A stretch of 64,000 nt of DNA from Aphrophora alni (GCA_963513935.1 OY740768.1:42650368-42714367), one strand, 5' to 3'; positions 12,870-25,352 are shown, numbered from the stretch's first letter. The notes: generated from the letters alone by a model not told the origin. Numbers and translations are program-made.

Positions 12870-13000
12870 TCGACTTAACCACCTGCGCACTTCGACCAAT
12901 TAGTTAGGGTAGTTCTTGAATTCTGAGAACGACCTTGTGCAGTTCCACCGCACCGGTTCAACCATCCCCATTGCAAACCAGTTAAGCCAGGAGGACGGCT
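12870..13000 (-). repeat. MULE right terminal inverted repeat
   Basis: It ends GGACGGCT at 13000. Read inward on the minus strand, a GGTTGAACC-like motif sits about 37 bases in and GGTCGAAGTGCGCAGGT at 103 bases in, collinear with the left end. Confidence 0.5.
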
Positions 13001-15914
13001 GTTACATTTTTTTAGTCCAAATTTTATTAACTTTCCAAATAACATTTTTTTACACCTTTTTTAAAAAATAGGCGGCATTTTTTATATGGAACAATTGATG
13101 AATCAAAGCTCTAAATTTCAGCTCAATTTTGTTTTGTTTTTTTCAAAAAGATACTAAATTTTTTATAAAAGCATAATTCCGAACATTTTTTTAAAATTTC
13201 TCAGTATATAATTTGGTTTCTTACAATTTTTTAATAAATCTATTAGAAACAAGTTATTAGACTAAAACCGTGTTTTAAAATATTTGACCAATCAGAAAAC
13301 AAGACGCAAGCCAACCATAGTCTTCAGGAGGTGTTTCTGACCCCCCCCCCCCCAAACAAAGCTGTATAACAAATGTTAAAGACATGGGCTTTTGCGTAGG
13401 TTTTTTTTTTATATATCAAAGGAGTATAAATTTTTAATGCTGATAAAATTCAGAGCAGCCATGACAGTGATAAAGCTCTTATTTAGAGTTAGAAGCTCAG
13501 GTAATGGAAACATACAAAGACTGAAGCGACATATCTCCTTGCTGTTGACATCATATGGAATAACAAATTTCATACCTGTCAGTGTTGGTATTGAAATGCT
13601 AAATAGTCTCTAATCACTACGTATTCATCACTCCATCACCTCTTCTATCATATTTTAATCCAATTAATAGCAAATGGTTTTCATACATTTCATAAAATCA
13701 CGCGAAAACTGCTTTATATTTGCACATGAGCATGTACAACCAAGAAAAAAAAAAGAAAAATATTAATTTAAAAGTACCGCATTTTTACACAAACGTTCTT
13801 TAGCCTACATTTATTAACTATGAAATTGTATTTATGAAGTTGTATGAGCAATATGTTCCTACTTTCTTGAAACTGTAATAGACAATTTTCAACTGGGTAC
13901 TTTTAGTTTCACATCATTCTAACAATTATTTGGTAAACAAAACAAAATCTGAACCCGAATGTCCGGACTTTATTTTCATTTCAAACAAATGTTACAATCT
14001 GCAGTCGCCTCCACAGCTTAACTGTTTTCCATTCAATTTTCATTAATCTCCTTTTTTGGTGTTCTTGTGGTGAACTACAAAGCTCATCTTTTTAATTTGG
14101 GCCCTAAACGATTTCTATTTTGAAAAATAATGTTTTGGTTATAACATGGTCTCCTCTTTCAGCCCAGAAGGTATTTCCATTAATTTTGTAATATTCAAAT
14201 TTTTTTAAATAATTTAGGAAGAAGTATAATTTTTAATGTTGACTTTTTTGTGTTAAAAAAGTTAACATTTCGTTTATGTTATTTTTTTCGTGGTTTACAT
14301 TAGTTCAAATGAAAGTTATATGAATCACTGTTCTCAGTTTACTTCTTTTTAAATTTCAAATTCCTGCCGTAATTTCAGAGTTTTTTTAATGAAGTCCCAA
14401 TAATTGTTTTCTAACTACATTTTAGAATGTTCAACAAAACTGAAATACCAGTTTGTGTCAAAACTGAAGTTTTCCCTCCTCAGTACTTCGTAAATTTCTT
14501 CCTGTCACGTTAACATTTAGATAATTTTATTATGTCACCAATGTATATTATGTAACCGTTTAAATTTAATCAAATCTCTGAAAATATACAATTAATTGAT
14601 TTTCTTTTTCAAATTATTCCGAATAGTCAAAACAGAAATAATTATTTAATGCAAATTTTAAAATAGTAAAATAAAATAGATAATTTAAATCTATAAATAG
14701 GTTGGAAAGTTGAAATGTCTAAAACTTATATTCGCTATTACACAATTTTTATTATTTCGTGAGTCTATGGTGGCTAGCACCCAATAATAACAGTCACATT
14801 AATAGCGTAATTTAGTTATTTCATTTACACTCACTCCTTGAATGATTATTAGGGCACAAACTATAGATCATTATATTAGAAAATTATTAAAAATAATAAC
14901 TAAGTACTGATATAAAATCATAAATATATAATGTTGTTATTAAGGGTAGGTAATACACATCAACGGGGCTCAAACCTTCTTAACCTCCAACGGTTTACAC
15001 TAGTGCGAATACAGCGAGATAAGCGCATCCTTCAAAACAACTGAGCTGACTTTGTATGGCAAAACGTATGTATGGCGCTGACTTTCTACACGCTTGTAAA
15101 TATAAGAGAGAAATAAAGGAAATGTCACATAAATATCGAGTGCAAATATAAAGAAAGTCTCTTGTATATTCTTGATTTAACTAGTCTTTGACATTTCTTA
15201 TATTATTGTGTATTTTTGTAGAGATGTGGTTTTTATTATCGCGCTTGTTTATATGTTTAATTGATTGTCCGGCCATGTCTAGCTATAGCCCTAATTTCCT
15301 ATCCTAGGTTACTATGTTCGGTTTCAGTTTCTGACAGACCTAGGTACTAGGCTTTGACAGTTTATCATGTTCGGGGTTTATCATTTGATAACGACAGTTG
15401 ATCCGAAACGTCGTACAAATGTTTATATAGGCAAGTGATGGAAAATATCCGAATAATGTTATCAATAATAATTGCACTTTTAGACAGACTATAAAAAACG
15501 TTATTTGAACAATTTCACTAAAATGATTTCATTTTTTCAATAATTGTATAACGTCGACGAAAATGTGGATAATATGTAGCCTTAAAAGCGGTTAAATGGA
15601 AATTTAACATTGTTGGATTGTTTTATTTTACAACATACAATGACAAAAAAAAATCAGAAATATTTTTTTAATAATTATTTTATTGACGGTCATTAAATTT
15701 CGAATGAATATCAATACTTGTCTACTTTTTGACTTCTTTAAAATTTATACAAGAAGTTCAATTTTATCAATATTATTGTCAATCTATTTTGTTGAGACCT
15801 TGACACGTTAAGTATAAACTGTGAATCTTTGTTTCGACATCGACATACTGCTTGTTAGTAAAACAACACTAGTACCTAAACTGATGGATTTTGGTGAAGA
15901 TGATAAAAAATAAA
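13001..15914. other. AT-rich non-coding stretch
   Basis: There is a 13-base C-run at 13341-13353. A 73-codon open frame at 13392-13613 begins at a non-ATG codon and resembles nothing. No other structure is recognised. Confidence 0.5.
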
Positions 15915-16175
15915 ACGTCCTTTAAAACATCCTTAGCGCAACAGCCCCTTGTAGGCTAGACCTGCAAGTCGGGTTATCATCAGGTGATGTGTTCCCTTCA
16001 CCATAATTACAGCTTTTGTTATCAAGATTCGCTTCTAATCATATCTTCCCACTTTTACTTCTTGATCCTGGTTTAATATTGAAACGTTTTTAGGCCGCCA
16101 CGGTATCAAACCCTAAACCTCTTGTACACTAGGCTAGTGATTTAGCTACTAAACCACCCGAGGACTCCAAAAATC
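15915..16175 (-). repeat. tRNA-derived SINE, minus strand
   Basis: On the minus strand, from about 16172 downward, there is a tRNA-like head. An A-box-like GGGTGGTTTAGTAGCTAAATC is followed by a B-box-like GGTTTGATACC near 16105-16095. A non-tRNA body follows with a GC content above its surroundings and ends in an A/T-rich tail near 15910 (TTTTATTTTTTATC on that strand). The A-to-B spacing fits a pol III promoter. It is unlike the SINE at 1.75 kb in its body, so it is probably a different family. No target duplication was identified. Confidence 0.55.
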
Positions 16176-17255
16176 TAACATATACCTTTATTTCGAGTTT
16201 ATTCAGGCCCCCTTGAGTATTTAATCTTGAAATTTGCTATCTCCGCTTTGTCGAAAATCAAACAAACGTACAACTTCTCGAGCATACGTTTTGAGACAAC
16301 CAATTGTCTGTCTCTTTACAATTTCTCTTTTAAATTTTTTAGTACTTGGCGGCCGTAACTGCATTGCACGCAACGTCAGTTCTGCAGATTTTTACGGAAC
16401 GTTAGAAACAATAGAAACTTATTATTTTGAGGTCACATATTTGTGGATCTGATGACCAGAGAATTCATAGTTTTTAGTATTTTAGACCAACTTTCTAGAG
16501 GTTTTATCGTCTGTTGCAAAAATATAATAATAAACACATTTAAAAAAATTATGTGTCATCATTAAATTTGTATAATGGCTTTGTTTGTAAATCTTTTGTT
16601 ATACAAAAGTGTGTTAAACTTTTTTTTTCATGATAGGCTTAACTTTATTTTTATCATGACTCTAGTTCATTTTGATATACAATTATTGTTACTTCGATGT
16701 TACCTTATATCTAAATAAAACATTAAAAAAATTATTAATCTCAGTCAAAAAAACATATACAATTGTTTTATTTTTGTTTAAAACATTTAAACCAACTGCT
16801 TTTTCTCGAGAAACAAAGCTATATTGTACGATTTTGATTAGAATGAACAATAGAGTAAGTCTACAATTTAAATAAACTTGTTGAATGTCTCGCCGCCATC
16901 CATAACTCAGCAATTAAAATGAATAGAATACTTCCTTTGCTTTAAAAATACAAATTACGTCATTCTTTTTATTTTATTTGTAGAAAATAAATTAAATTTG
17001 TCTTAACAATATAACAATGTCATATCTTATCATTACAATAATAGGTATGTTTCATATAATTTCAAATGAAATATTAACAGCAGTCTTTAGGTAATTATAA
17101 ATTTAATCATTTCCTGGATAAATATTTATTCTAGAGGAAATTTATTTAGTTTTAAATATTCTACGCTCAATAACTATAAATCTGCTCAAAATGTGGTACA
17201 TTTAAGTTAATTCTATTTTAAAATATAAAAATATTTTTAGAACATGACGATATTC
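16176..17255. other. AT-rich non-coding stretch
   Basis: Open frames at 16234-16452, 16672-16875 and 16689-16913 overlap on both strands and have random-looking translations. Nothing else is seen. Confidence 0.5.
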
Positions 17256-18400
17256 TAAAAATGCTGCCTGAGGAAAACGAAACAGAGCTTTGGACACCTT
17301 ACACTAATTGACTAAGGTGTAGCTTATTACTGAGACTGCCATAGATACCAAAGCCTCAAACATACAAAATACTTTAGTATAATGACTTTTTTTCAGAAGA
17401 AGAAAGCCGCCCGGTGAAAATGCGAACTAACTTACAAGTAATCATATAACATCTTACAATATGGAAGAAATTTTGTGACAAAAGCTACTGAATTGATGCA
17501 GCCATTATTCAAACTTGGAGTGCCAAAGAAAAGGCCTCAAACATTGGTACTTGTTTTACGACATCCCCATTTTCAGAAGAAAGCCCCGCCCTAAGTAACA
17601 AGACAAGACGTAGTCTATGACACCGCTAGAAGGTATTCTGTGTCAAAAGTTAACTGTTGGTGCAGCCATTACTGAGATCTGGGGTGTTAAAGCTGAAGTC
17701 TCATATATTTAACTTATTTATTATATTTCATTTTCAGGAAAACAGACCTAGCTATGACATCTCACAATGGTAGATGTTATTCCAAATTATATTTTTGTTA
17801 ATGTACCATAACATAACAAGAGATCTTTGCTGCCAAAGATAGGTGCCTTCAAACATACTCATGACACCACATTTTCGGAAAAAAGCGCCTGACACCTTAC
17901 ACTGATTATAAAATACTTTGTTAAATGTAGTTTATTCTGGTACGTGTATTATTGAGATTTGACATGTTCAAGATGAGATCAAATGCATACTTATGCATTA
18001 GGAAAACCTCATTTTCAGAAGAAACCACCACTCTGTGAAAAATATATTACATCGAAACTCAGCAATAGATCAAAATTTGAATAAAATGTAATTGTGTACT
18101 GCAGATTTTGAGATTTGAGAGCCAAGTTTGAGTCTACATGTATATTTATATATACTTACGACACCTCATTTTCAGATAAAAGTGCCATACCTAAAAACAA
18201 AACTTGTATCTTATAATAATGACCACTAAAATATCTAGTTACTTGACAAATTTAGGTTTTGATTGGGTACAATAATTTTTTGAAATCAATTTTTCGAAAT
18301 ATTATTCGACATATCTACTTGTAATTAAGACAACCTTCATTTTATAAAGAAAGACAACTCTTTCTTAGCAAGACATGCCTATAAAATTTAATTTCACAGT
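17256..18400. repeat. Diverged tandem array, about seven units of 140-180 bp
   Basis: A recurring block of the form CCTCAAACAT...ACGACA(C/T)C...CATTTTCAGAAGAAAG..CGCC can be followed at about 17391, 17571, 17731, 17871, 18012, 18169 and, weakly, 18338. The spacings are about 180, 160, 140, 141, 157 and 169 bp. Adjacent sub-blocks also recur, for example a motif reading GCAGCCATTA(C/T)T followed by GAGATCTGG-like sequence, and a GACACCTTACACTGATT motif. The units are far more diverged than those at 6.1 kb. No frame is open through the array. Confidence 0.65.
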
Positions 18401-19073
18401 TCTAGAATAAATCATCTACTTCTCAAATAATTTGAAACTAGATTATTAGAAACTAGATAATTTGAAATAAAATATTTAATTTTGAGAAATATATTTTGTC
18501 TCAGAATTGACAAAACACATTAATAGAACTATACATTTAATTTCCAGCAAAAGTAAAGTTCTCTTCGCAACCTATCATAAAGAAAAAAAACATGAATGAA
18601 AGGGTACTTAAAAAGAGGTTACAGAAACTCTAAAACACATATAATTCAACTGCAATATCGCTTCTAAAGCACGTGAATCATTCTCCTTTGAATTCAGGTT
18701 AGTGTGCGACTGTTTTAATGTGATGATTAATATGACTACGGTGTACACGGTTACCCTAAAATGGTCATACAGGTAAAGATGAGAACGAAGCTTAAGCTGG
18801 TGAAGAATCTACCATGGTCCAGAAACCGTCTATAGAAGGCCCAAATGATATCTAAGAAAGAGGTAAAGCAGAGACAAAGAGATACTGGTCCTTCCACTAG
18901 AAGAAAATTTCTATGCATAGAGAAAGAAAGAGGTTTCCCGATTTTCCAAATGAAGAGCCATGAAATCTTTACGACTGAGTAGAAAGGACCTAAGACGAAC
19001 AATAGGTTATTAATCACTGTCATCTTATGAATATGTGGCTAGTAGAACAAGATGGTAGCTGCTTCTGACCCAA
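18401..19073 (-). other. Possible leader of a Gypsy-type element downstream of its LTR
   Basis: On the minus strand this sequence lies directly after the LTR-like block. Its first bases read TGGGTCAGAAGC (19072-19061), which resembles the start of a retroelement primer-binding site of the tRNA-Leu type, one base after a CCA end. Beyond it the minus strand is pyrimidine-rich and holds an open frame (18751-19023) with no recognisable domain. If this is the element's leader, the coding part has been lost before about 18.7 kb. Confidence 0.3.
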
Positions 19074-19338
19074 TGGCAAGGAGTCGGCAGAACACCTTCT
19101 GTTCTCAAGGGCTCGCTATAGTTAGTGTGGGCGTGGCAATCCCGAGAGGCCCTACCTGAATTTACACATTTATATATAATCTTGATCCTTCTCTTTCATC
19201 AGACTCTCTTAATCAAATCTCGTTCTCTTCCGTTCTTGACGCCATTACAGTATTAAAGGACTAGGGGTTTTTATTTTATATTCTTTTCTTCCTTTTTAGT
19301 AAGGCAATGATGACAGAAAGGTTTTTCGCCTTTAAACA
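19074..19338 (-). repeat. LTR of a Ty3/Gypsy-like element (copy 1)
   Basis: On the minus strand it begins near TGTTTAAAGGC (19338) and ends CTTGCCA (19074), about 265 bp. It aligns by eye with the block next to the Gypsy pol at 49.06-49.33 kb. Shared landmarks are AAAGGC(A/G)AAAAACC, GGAAGAAAAGA(G/A)(C/T)ATAAAATA, an AAAGAGATCTGA-like block and CTCTCGGGATT. A T-rich tract precedes the TGTT in all three copies in the window, so the true LTR start may lie a little further out. Confidence 0.5.
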
Positions 19339-21318
19339 ACTAAAAAAAAACTACTCTTTTTGATGAGTGTGGAGTGTTTTACTCCGGGGAGGTTCTGTGA
19401 ATTTGCCAGGGATCTGAGGACCAGATGATGTTAGGAATGCTGATTACATGGTCCACATGGGCTACATACACAGCATAATAAGGGTTGAATATAATCACCT
19501 TCTACAACAGATCCATAAGGGTGGCAGTGTAGGGGGGCCTGTTTGAGCCCTTTACGCCTCCCCCTCCCTCCCCCCCCAAAAAAACCACGAGTGAACCTCA
19601 TTCCATCCATTTTGTCATGGATTTCCTAAATACGAATAATGTGCACGCTTGTTAATCATGAAGTTTGATTGTAGTTAAATGAAAAAAAAAAAATGTTTTC
19701 AAATTATATCTACCAACGGAAAATTTTAAAAGCTTTAGCGTTCTCATAATTTATTTCTTTCATTCCTTAGTTATACTGTAATTCAGTGATCAACTTGTTG
19801 GTTTATAACGGGTTATTCAGTAACCAATTTGTAGTTTCCAAGTTCAATTTTTGTATAGGATTTCATGTATAAGCCATATGGCTCTAATTTCTCTCAATTT
19901 CAATATATGGGGTTCTTGTATTTAATTATATTCAGTAATAATGTTTATAAATACAAAATAACAATCCTTTAAAGATCAGAAAAAATGTTTCTTTAATTAA
20001 TTCTATTTTAACAAATATACTTAATAAATTTATTATTCTATTGACGGTATGAACACCGCCTAAACAAAAGGAAATATTATATAGGTTGGTATTGTTTTAA
20101 ACATGGCGTTTTTTGAAACTATATAAACAACAAAAGTAACTTAAGATTTTTCCAACACAGCTTTTCACATTATTTTAAAATAAATATAACAAAATGAAGA
20201 TTTTGAAGTAAGATCATTGTGTTATTTCTGTATGCCTAAAAAGAATTTTTTTTTTTTTTAATTTCCAATAAACCATTTTATTTTAAACTTTATTCTACTT
20301 TATTTTTAAACAGCTTATACAAATATGAAGTAAAATGTCAAAATTTGATTTACGTGTAATTTTATAATCCTTATTTAAAACAAACAGCCTTCCGTAAATA
20401 CAACACATATTACTCAAATGGTTTTCTGCTAATTCCTTTTTAGATAAATAAACAGATATTGTTTTAATGCGATAATAATATCTATTACATATTATATACT
20501 AGTATTTTATTTTATTTGTAAATTTTGCTTCCTGATTTAATATAATAAAACACAATATTCATAATAATACCAAAATAAATAACCTCTAATTTAGGAGCCA
20601 ATTTATATCTGGACAAATGACACGTTGAGATTTAAAAAAACACGTTGTGTTTGTCCAACCGTGGTTATTTACTTGGATACATTCCAATATTTTGAACCCA
20701 TTTGACTGAATCTCGCCACATAAATACTATGGACAACGGTACAAATGATTTCGAAAATTAAACATTCTTTGAATCAGTTTCAGAATATTTTTTTCTGTAA
20801 ATAACTTGCAATGTCTTAATGTAGGCTGATAACACTAGTTACAATTGACGATATAAATATGGGAGTACAGTAGTATTTTATAGAACCTTATTTTAACAGT
20901 ATTGCCTACAAGTTATACCAAAATAGGAAGTTAAATACCCTATTCGTAGTAATAATAGTCTTTTTTCATTAAAATTGTACGTATATCTTAATATGGTAAC
21001 GTATGAAAAAAACAATAAATTCATTTCAATACTGGCTTTCAAAATAAAAGTTAATTATATCCATGCATTTTTATTAGAATTAAAGTCATTTTTCATTTGT
21101 ATATTTTCAATAACATACTTCATATAAACGGGTTTGATAGTTCATTAATAAAGTTGAAACAGGTTAACACATGTTATATTTTTTCCCTGTAATCATCACC
21201 TTAAAAACATTTATGAACAGTAAATGAAATATAATCTTATAATCTCTGAGTCAATATCAATGTTTCAATACACATACTTATATCATAATAGTAATAGAAG
21301 TAGTATGATTTGACATAC
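19339..21318. other. Non-coding stretch
   Basis: Unassigned moderately GC-rich DNA at 19.36-19.60 kb ends in a C-rich run at about 19559-19578. After that it is AT-rich with no recognisable feature. Confidence 0.5.
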
Positions 21319-21530
21319 CTTAGACTGCGGGGCCACGGTGTTACTCCGAATCCATGGTGAGACTCAGGGAGGCTGGCTGGCCGCCCGCGTCCTTTCAGTT
21401 AGGACCGCTCCAGCCGACTAAGAGATGCGCACTCGCATTCCAACTCACGGTCCTCCCAATATCATCATCTGACACCCACACGTCCATCCATGCGCGCCTT
21501 TTCCTCCCTCCTTTTACAAAACGTTATGTA
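21319..21530 (-). other. GC-rich island, candidate first exon of a host gene
   Basis: About 200 bp stands out from its AT-rich flanks by high GC and several CpGs. On the minus strand it ends CAGTCTAAG followed by GTATGT, a strong insect 5' splice donor at the 21319/21318 boundary. Just upstream, CACCATGGATTCGGAGTAA is a Kozak-like ATG with a four-codon frame, which would be an upstream ORF in a non-coding first exon. There is no long frame on that strand. The plus strand has an 86-codon frame at 21354-21614 with no family resemblance. A GC-rich repeat fragment is an equally simple explanation. No partner exon is recognised downstream. Confidence 0.3.
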
Positions 21531-23392
21531 TTTATTGCGAGGACATGCTTTAAAATATCGATCGCACATGATCCATATTGCACAAGGATTATATTAAAAG
21601 TATTGCGTGGCTAAAAATGTGTATTAGTGATTTATCTACAATGAAATTGTAGAATATGTGTAGGTATATTATAGAGTTCTGAAATAAACACAATTACAAT
21701 TAAAAGAAGTCGAAATATGAAGCTTGTTCTCTGTCGTAAAATGAAACTAGATTATATTATTATTATATTTCATTCTGACATTTGCTATTGTTTCTTGTAT
21801 TAAAAAATATAATGAAAGACGTTTCGACAGTATCGATCAACTTTCCTTATTAAGTGATTAAATCTACACTATTGAAACTAAGAAAGTAACAGAAGTTTAG
21901 AACTAGGTACCGTGTAAAACGCACTCAAACAAAAAGTAAACAATCTTTTAGATGACTTATCCTAAAAGTAAGCAACCCAGTCAAAAGAACACTATAGGCC
22001 TGAGTAGTCTAAACAATGAATAAACTAAAAACATGAAATCAAGAACCACAGGTGAAGTAAGAGTAAACTTAACAATGATAGACAATAACGTGTTACCCTA
22101 GGAAATGTATACGATAAAAATTACAGTTTATACTAAAGTAAAAATTCTCGAGCGTTATGTTATTAAGGCTCCACGCTATTACAGGACCTAGACATGTTTC
22201 TCTTATGTCATAAACTCGTCTTCGACGTAAATCATATTTAATTAAAATCAAGCATTTAATGACATGGTCAAGATTCTTTTATCAATTATTATTTCTCGTT
22301 TTTTTCAACTTTTTTGAATTTCAGATCTTTGAGCAAAGTCTGAATTTTCATGTTTGTTTAATTAGTTATTTTGTGAAATCATTATATTAAAAATAATAAT
22401 AGTATTTTTTTTACATACTATTATAGGAATTTTGTGATGATTCTTAATAGCCTATATTAATATTTCTACATCCATTCCAGGGAAGCCATTCCCACGCATA
22501 GGTTTATATTCCGTAGTGGGATATAGATTTAAAATGTAAATTTGTACAGTTAAGTCGTTAACTTTTCCGACATAAACAATTCGGACACAATTGTCACGCA
22601 TTAACAATAAGCCATATAGATTGAGAGTCATCGGTTAAAAAAATTAATTAAACCATGGACCAGAGGTCATGACTGAAGGGGAGTTAGTTTGTGCTGAACT
22701 TAAATATATACATCAAATGAGTACTGTAGCGTCTAATTATTTATTTCTTAAATACACACTTAGATTGATCACGAAAAGTGTTAAGAATTCAATTATTTGT
22801 CCAAATTTAAAATACGTTTACTGCTCCAATAAATCAAATATTATTAAAGAATCCATATGAAGTACTGTTTTCTGGAGCGTGAAAACGATTTCACTATAGT
22901 ATCAAACTAATTTGGACGGGGGGGGATAAAATAACTACTAAGACTTCCAAAAATCGGCTTTTTTAAAAAGTTTCACATTCAATTGTTCAATATTATTTTA
23001 ACTTTCTTCTTCCGACTGTACTGTACGTATAGTCTGTTTATAATTAACAAAAACCAAGTTTACATTAGTTATTACATTTTGATATGCAATTGTTTTCACG
23101 TATATATATTTACTCATAACCTCTGATAAAACTAAATATTTAAAATGAGCAGCAATTATTGTATATTTTTAAATTTTAAAACTGATGTTTATTGTGAATC
23201 CACCGTTTTCGAGTCCTAGAAAGCTAGGTCTTGTTTTTGTAAAAGCTCATTTAGTGGGTAAAATAACCTGATTTGTTTCTACAAGCTAATAATCTATTAA
23301 TAATAAACCAATCTAAAGGAACATATTAACACCTCGAACGAAAAAACTACTTACAAAGCGTGTATGTATATATTATTCGTGATTATGTTTCC
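21531..23392. other. AT-rich non-coding stretch
   Basis: It contains a GGGGGGG run near 22920. The frame at 22669-22860 is unconvincing. No other feature is seen. Confidence 0.5.
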
Positions 23393-23421
23393 TTAATTCG
23401 TTTTCCGTGCGTTTTTTCATG

Positions 23422-23477
<56 letters not shown>

Positions 23478-23500
23478 AAAACGCACGGAAAACGAATTAA
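23393..23500. repeat. Inverted repeat flanking a (TA)n core
   Basis: The 24-base arm at about 23393-23416 (starts TTAATTCGTTTTCCGTGCG) is complementary to the arm ending at 23500 (CGCACGGAAAACGAATTAA). Between them is about 45 bp of alternating TA. The whole could extrude as a long hairpin, or could be a small palindromic element. Confidence 0.9.
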
Positions 23501-25059
23501 TATATATATACTGTATATTTAACTTAACTCTTTCCATCGTAATCGTGATAAATTACAGTAGTATTACAAGTATAATTTATCGTGTTTTGTGTTTTATTTT
23601 CAAAAAATAATAAAATTTTGTTTCAAAAATTCTACAATTAGAACTGGTTCCTTACTGTTACTCCACCTATGCTAAGTAAAATCCAGTAAAGTTTATGTCC
23701 TTGGTAATTGCTTATCCAGGTCAACCGCTTGCTATGTAGCATGTCTTGAATGTCATCCCCCCTCGCCTTTCCCTTTTTGGATATTGTGAGGTAGATATTA
23801 TTTATATTATAAAATAATTGTGAACTCTTTCATAGAGAGACTTCAAATCTTAAAGGATATAATGTTGGCTTTTACTTACCAATACCCTTCCAAGTCTTTC
23901 TCTCTCTCTGTCTCTTCTCATTCCCCCCTCTCTCCTCTGATAATTCCCCCACTGCCTTCATTCTCTGATACTCTTGAACTTTTTCCCTTTTTACTCCACC
24001 CCAAACCATTGTCCATTTATGTTCCATCCATCTACTTTGACATTGATATGATATCTTTATTTGTATAAAAATAAATATTATTTAAGAATTGATGGAATAT
24101 TTTTACATTCTCACACTTGATATAGAGAATATAATCGGATGCGGTGGGGGGGGAGGGGCAACATAAAACTCATTATGTTGAGTTTTGGCGGAATTATTCG
24201 TTATTAAATCTCCTGAATTTCTTTTTAAAATGCCTTATGTCTGTGTTGTGTGTCATCTGAATAAATTTTATTGTTCATACAAAAAGGTCTGAGATCCTGA
24301 TATGGTGGTTTTTGTTTCGTTTTTTGCACCTCCGCAACTAAACTGGCGACTCCTAATGTTATTGTATTAGATGGCGAAAAAGGAAAATCTCTCTATCTTC
24401 TCTTTTTTTCAAAAGGTAATCAAATCAGCACTTCTACATATCAATAGTTTCCACGCTTCGTCTTCTACTACCTCAATAAGTCCTAATTGTTTCGTGTTTT
24501 TGAGCTCTCAGCGGATGACTAACACATTATTAAAGTGTGTTTGGATCATGTCATACTTAATTTTACATCTTGATGAGACGACACAAGCGGCATTAAACAA
24601 ATATAATTCTCACCTTCCAAAAGAAAATGTCGATCAAAAACATTATTGTATTAAGACAGTTAAAAACCAAAAATCAATCCTTCTTAATTTTCATAATTAT
24701 TATTATTTTCGTGAATTTGTTTTTTACTTCAAATCAAATGTCGAATTTAACGTACAAACCCACTATTTGGACAATTTGAATGACGATGTTTATTTTAAAT
24801 AGTTAACCAATGAAATTATTCCAGTTCTCAACAATGTTACCGTGGCAACATTAACTCTGAACTCATGTGTTCAACATAAATGAGGTAGTGTCCCATCAGG
24901 ACAGAGCTCTTGCTCATTACGCTCATAAATTAACAATTTCCTAACTATTACATAAATTGCAGTGGTGATAACTAATGGCCAGCTCAGTCTCCTAGATTCA
25001 TTTTTATAGGTGTCAAATAAAATAACTGTCTACATCACAAAACTAGCATAAGTTGAAGA
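23501..25059. other. Non-coding stretch with CT-rich and G-rich runs
   Basis: It has CT-rich DNA at 23.90-23.96 kb, a G-run near 24145-24160 and AT-rich DNA elsewhere. One long frame is listed separately. Confidence 0.5.
24371..24802 (+). CDS. Unrecognised 143-codon open frame
   Basis: This is the longest uninterrupted frame in the window. It opens with ATG at 24371 and ends with TAG at 24802. The predicted protein is rich in S, N, K, F and Y, as expected when AT-rich DNA is translated, with no signal peptide, membrane helix or family motif that I recognise. The 5' side has no recognised promoter element and there is no neighbouring gene. A chance frame is the likeliest explanation. It is listed because its length is at the edge of what chance readily gives. 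Confidence 0.12.
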   Translation: MAKKENLSIFSFFQKVIKSALLHINSFHASSSTTSISPNCFVFLSSQRMTNTLLKCVWIMSYLILHLDETTQAALNKYNSHLPKENVDQKHYCIKTVKNQKSILLNFHNYYYFREFVFYFKSNVEFNVQTHYLDNLNDDVYFK

Positions 25060-25352
25060 TTTAAAAAACAGTATGGAAAAAGAATGTCAAAGAATAGTTC
25101 TATTAATTGTCTTTCCAGCAAAGAAGAAAGGCCCTATCAGATGATTTTTCATTACACCACACCAAACATTAATTTTAGGCGAGTCGCGGATTTTCTCAAA
25201 AATTGTATGTGGGTTTTCAGATCCCCATATGCGTGAATTGTGTCTGTTAACAGACCCATTTATATGGAATGTAGCTTCGTCTGAATTAAAAATTAATCAT
25301 TTAAAAATGATAGGTTTTCATCAATATTGTTCAACATTTCAGTATCCTCAGT
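25060..25352 (-). pseudogene. DUF4817/mariner-type transposase fragment
   Basis: On the minus strand from about 25350 downward, the translation gives a SDEATFHINGSVN motif (first catalytic Asp), then IWGSENPH, then IRDSPKINVWCG and LIGPFFFAGKTIN. This is the central catalytic part of the same transposase family as the element at 45-48 kb, which reads SDESTFHLSG...IWGSENPH...RDSPKVNVFC. A frameshift or lost bases occur just before the first motif, and a stop follows TINRTIL. The rest of the DDD core and the inverted ends are not seen. It is a separate, more diverged family member and clearly dead. Confidence 0.75.

Larger units (their letters stand above)
11151..13000 (+). mobile_element. Decayed MULE (Mutator-like) DNA transposon
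   Basis: The element is defined by matching ends and by transposase debris between them. The left end begins AGCCGTCC at 11151 and the right end finishes GGACGGCT at 13000. A GC-rich motif of the form GGTCGA-CTGCGCA-GT lies 41 and 104 bases inside the left end. In inverted form it lies about 37 and 103 bases inside the right end, so the two ends are collinear over more than 100 bp although strongly diverged. Long inverted ends are usual for MULEs. The interior carries a plus-strand frameshifted reading frame resembling the C-terminal part of insect MULE-type transposases. I could not settle a 9-bp target duplication, so the outermost bases may be off by several. Confidence 0.5.

Noticed and set aside
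18751..19023. Hydrophobic 90-codon minus-strand frame as a membrane protein
   Set aside because: The strand is simply pyrimidine-rich, which yields F, L, S and V runs. It lies in the presumed leader next to an LTR.
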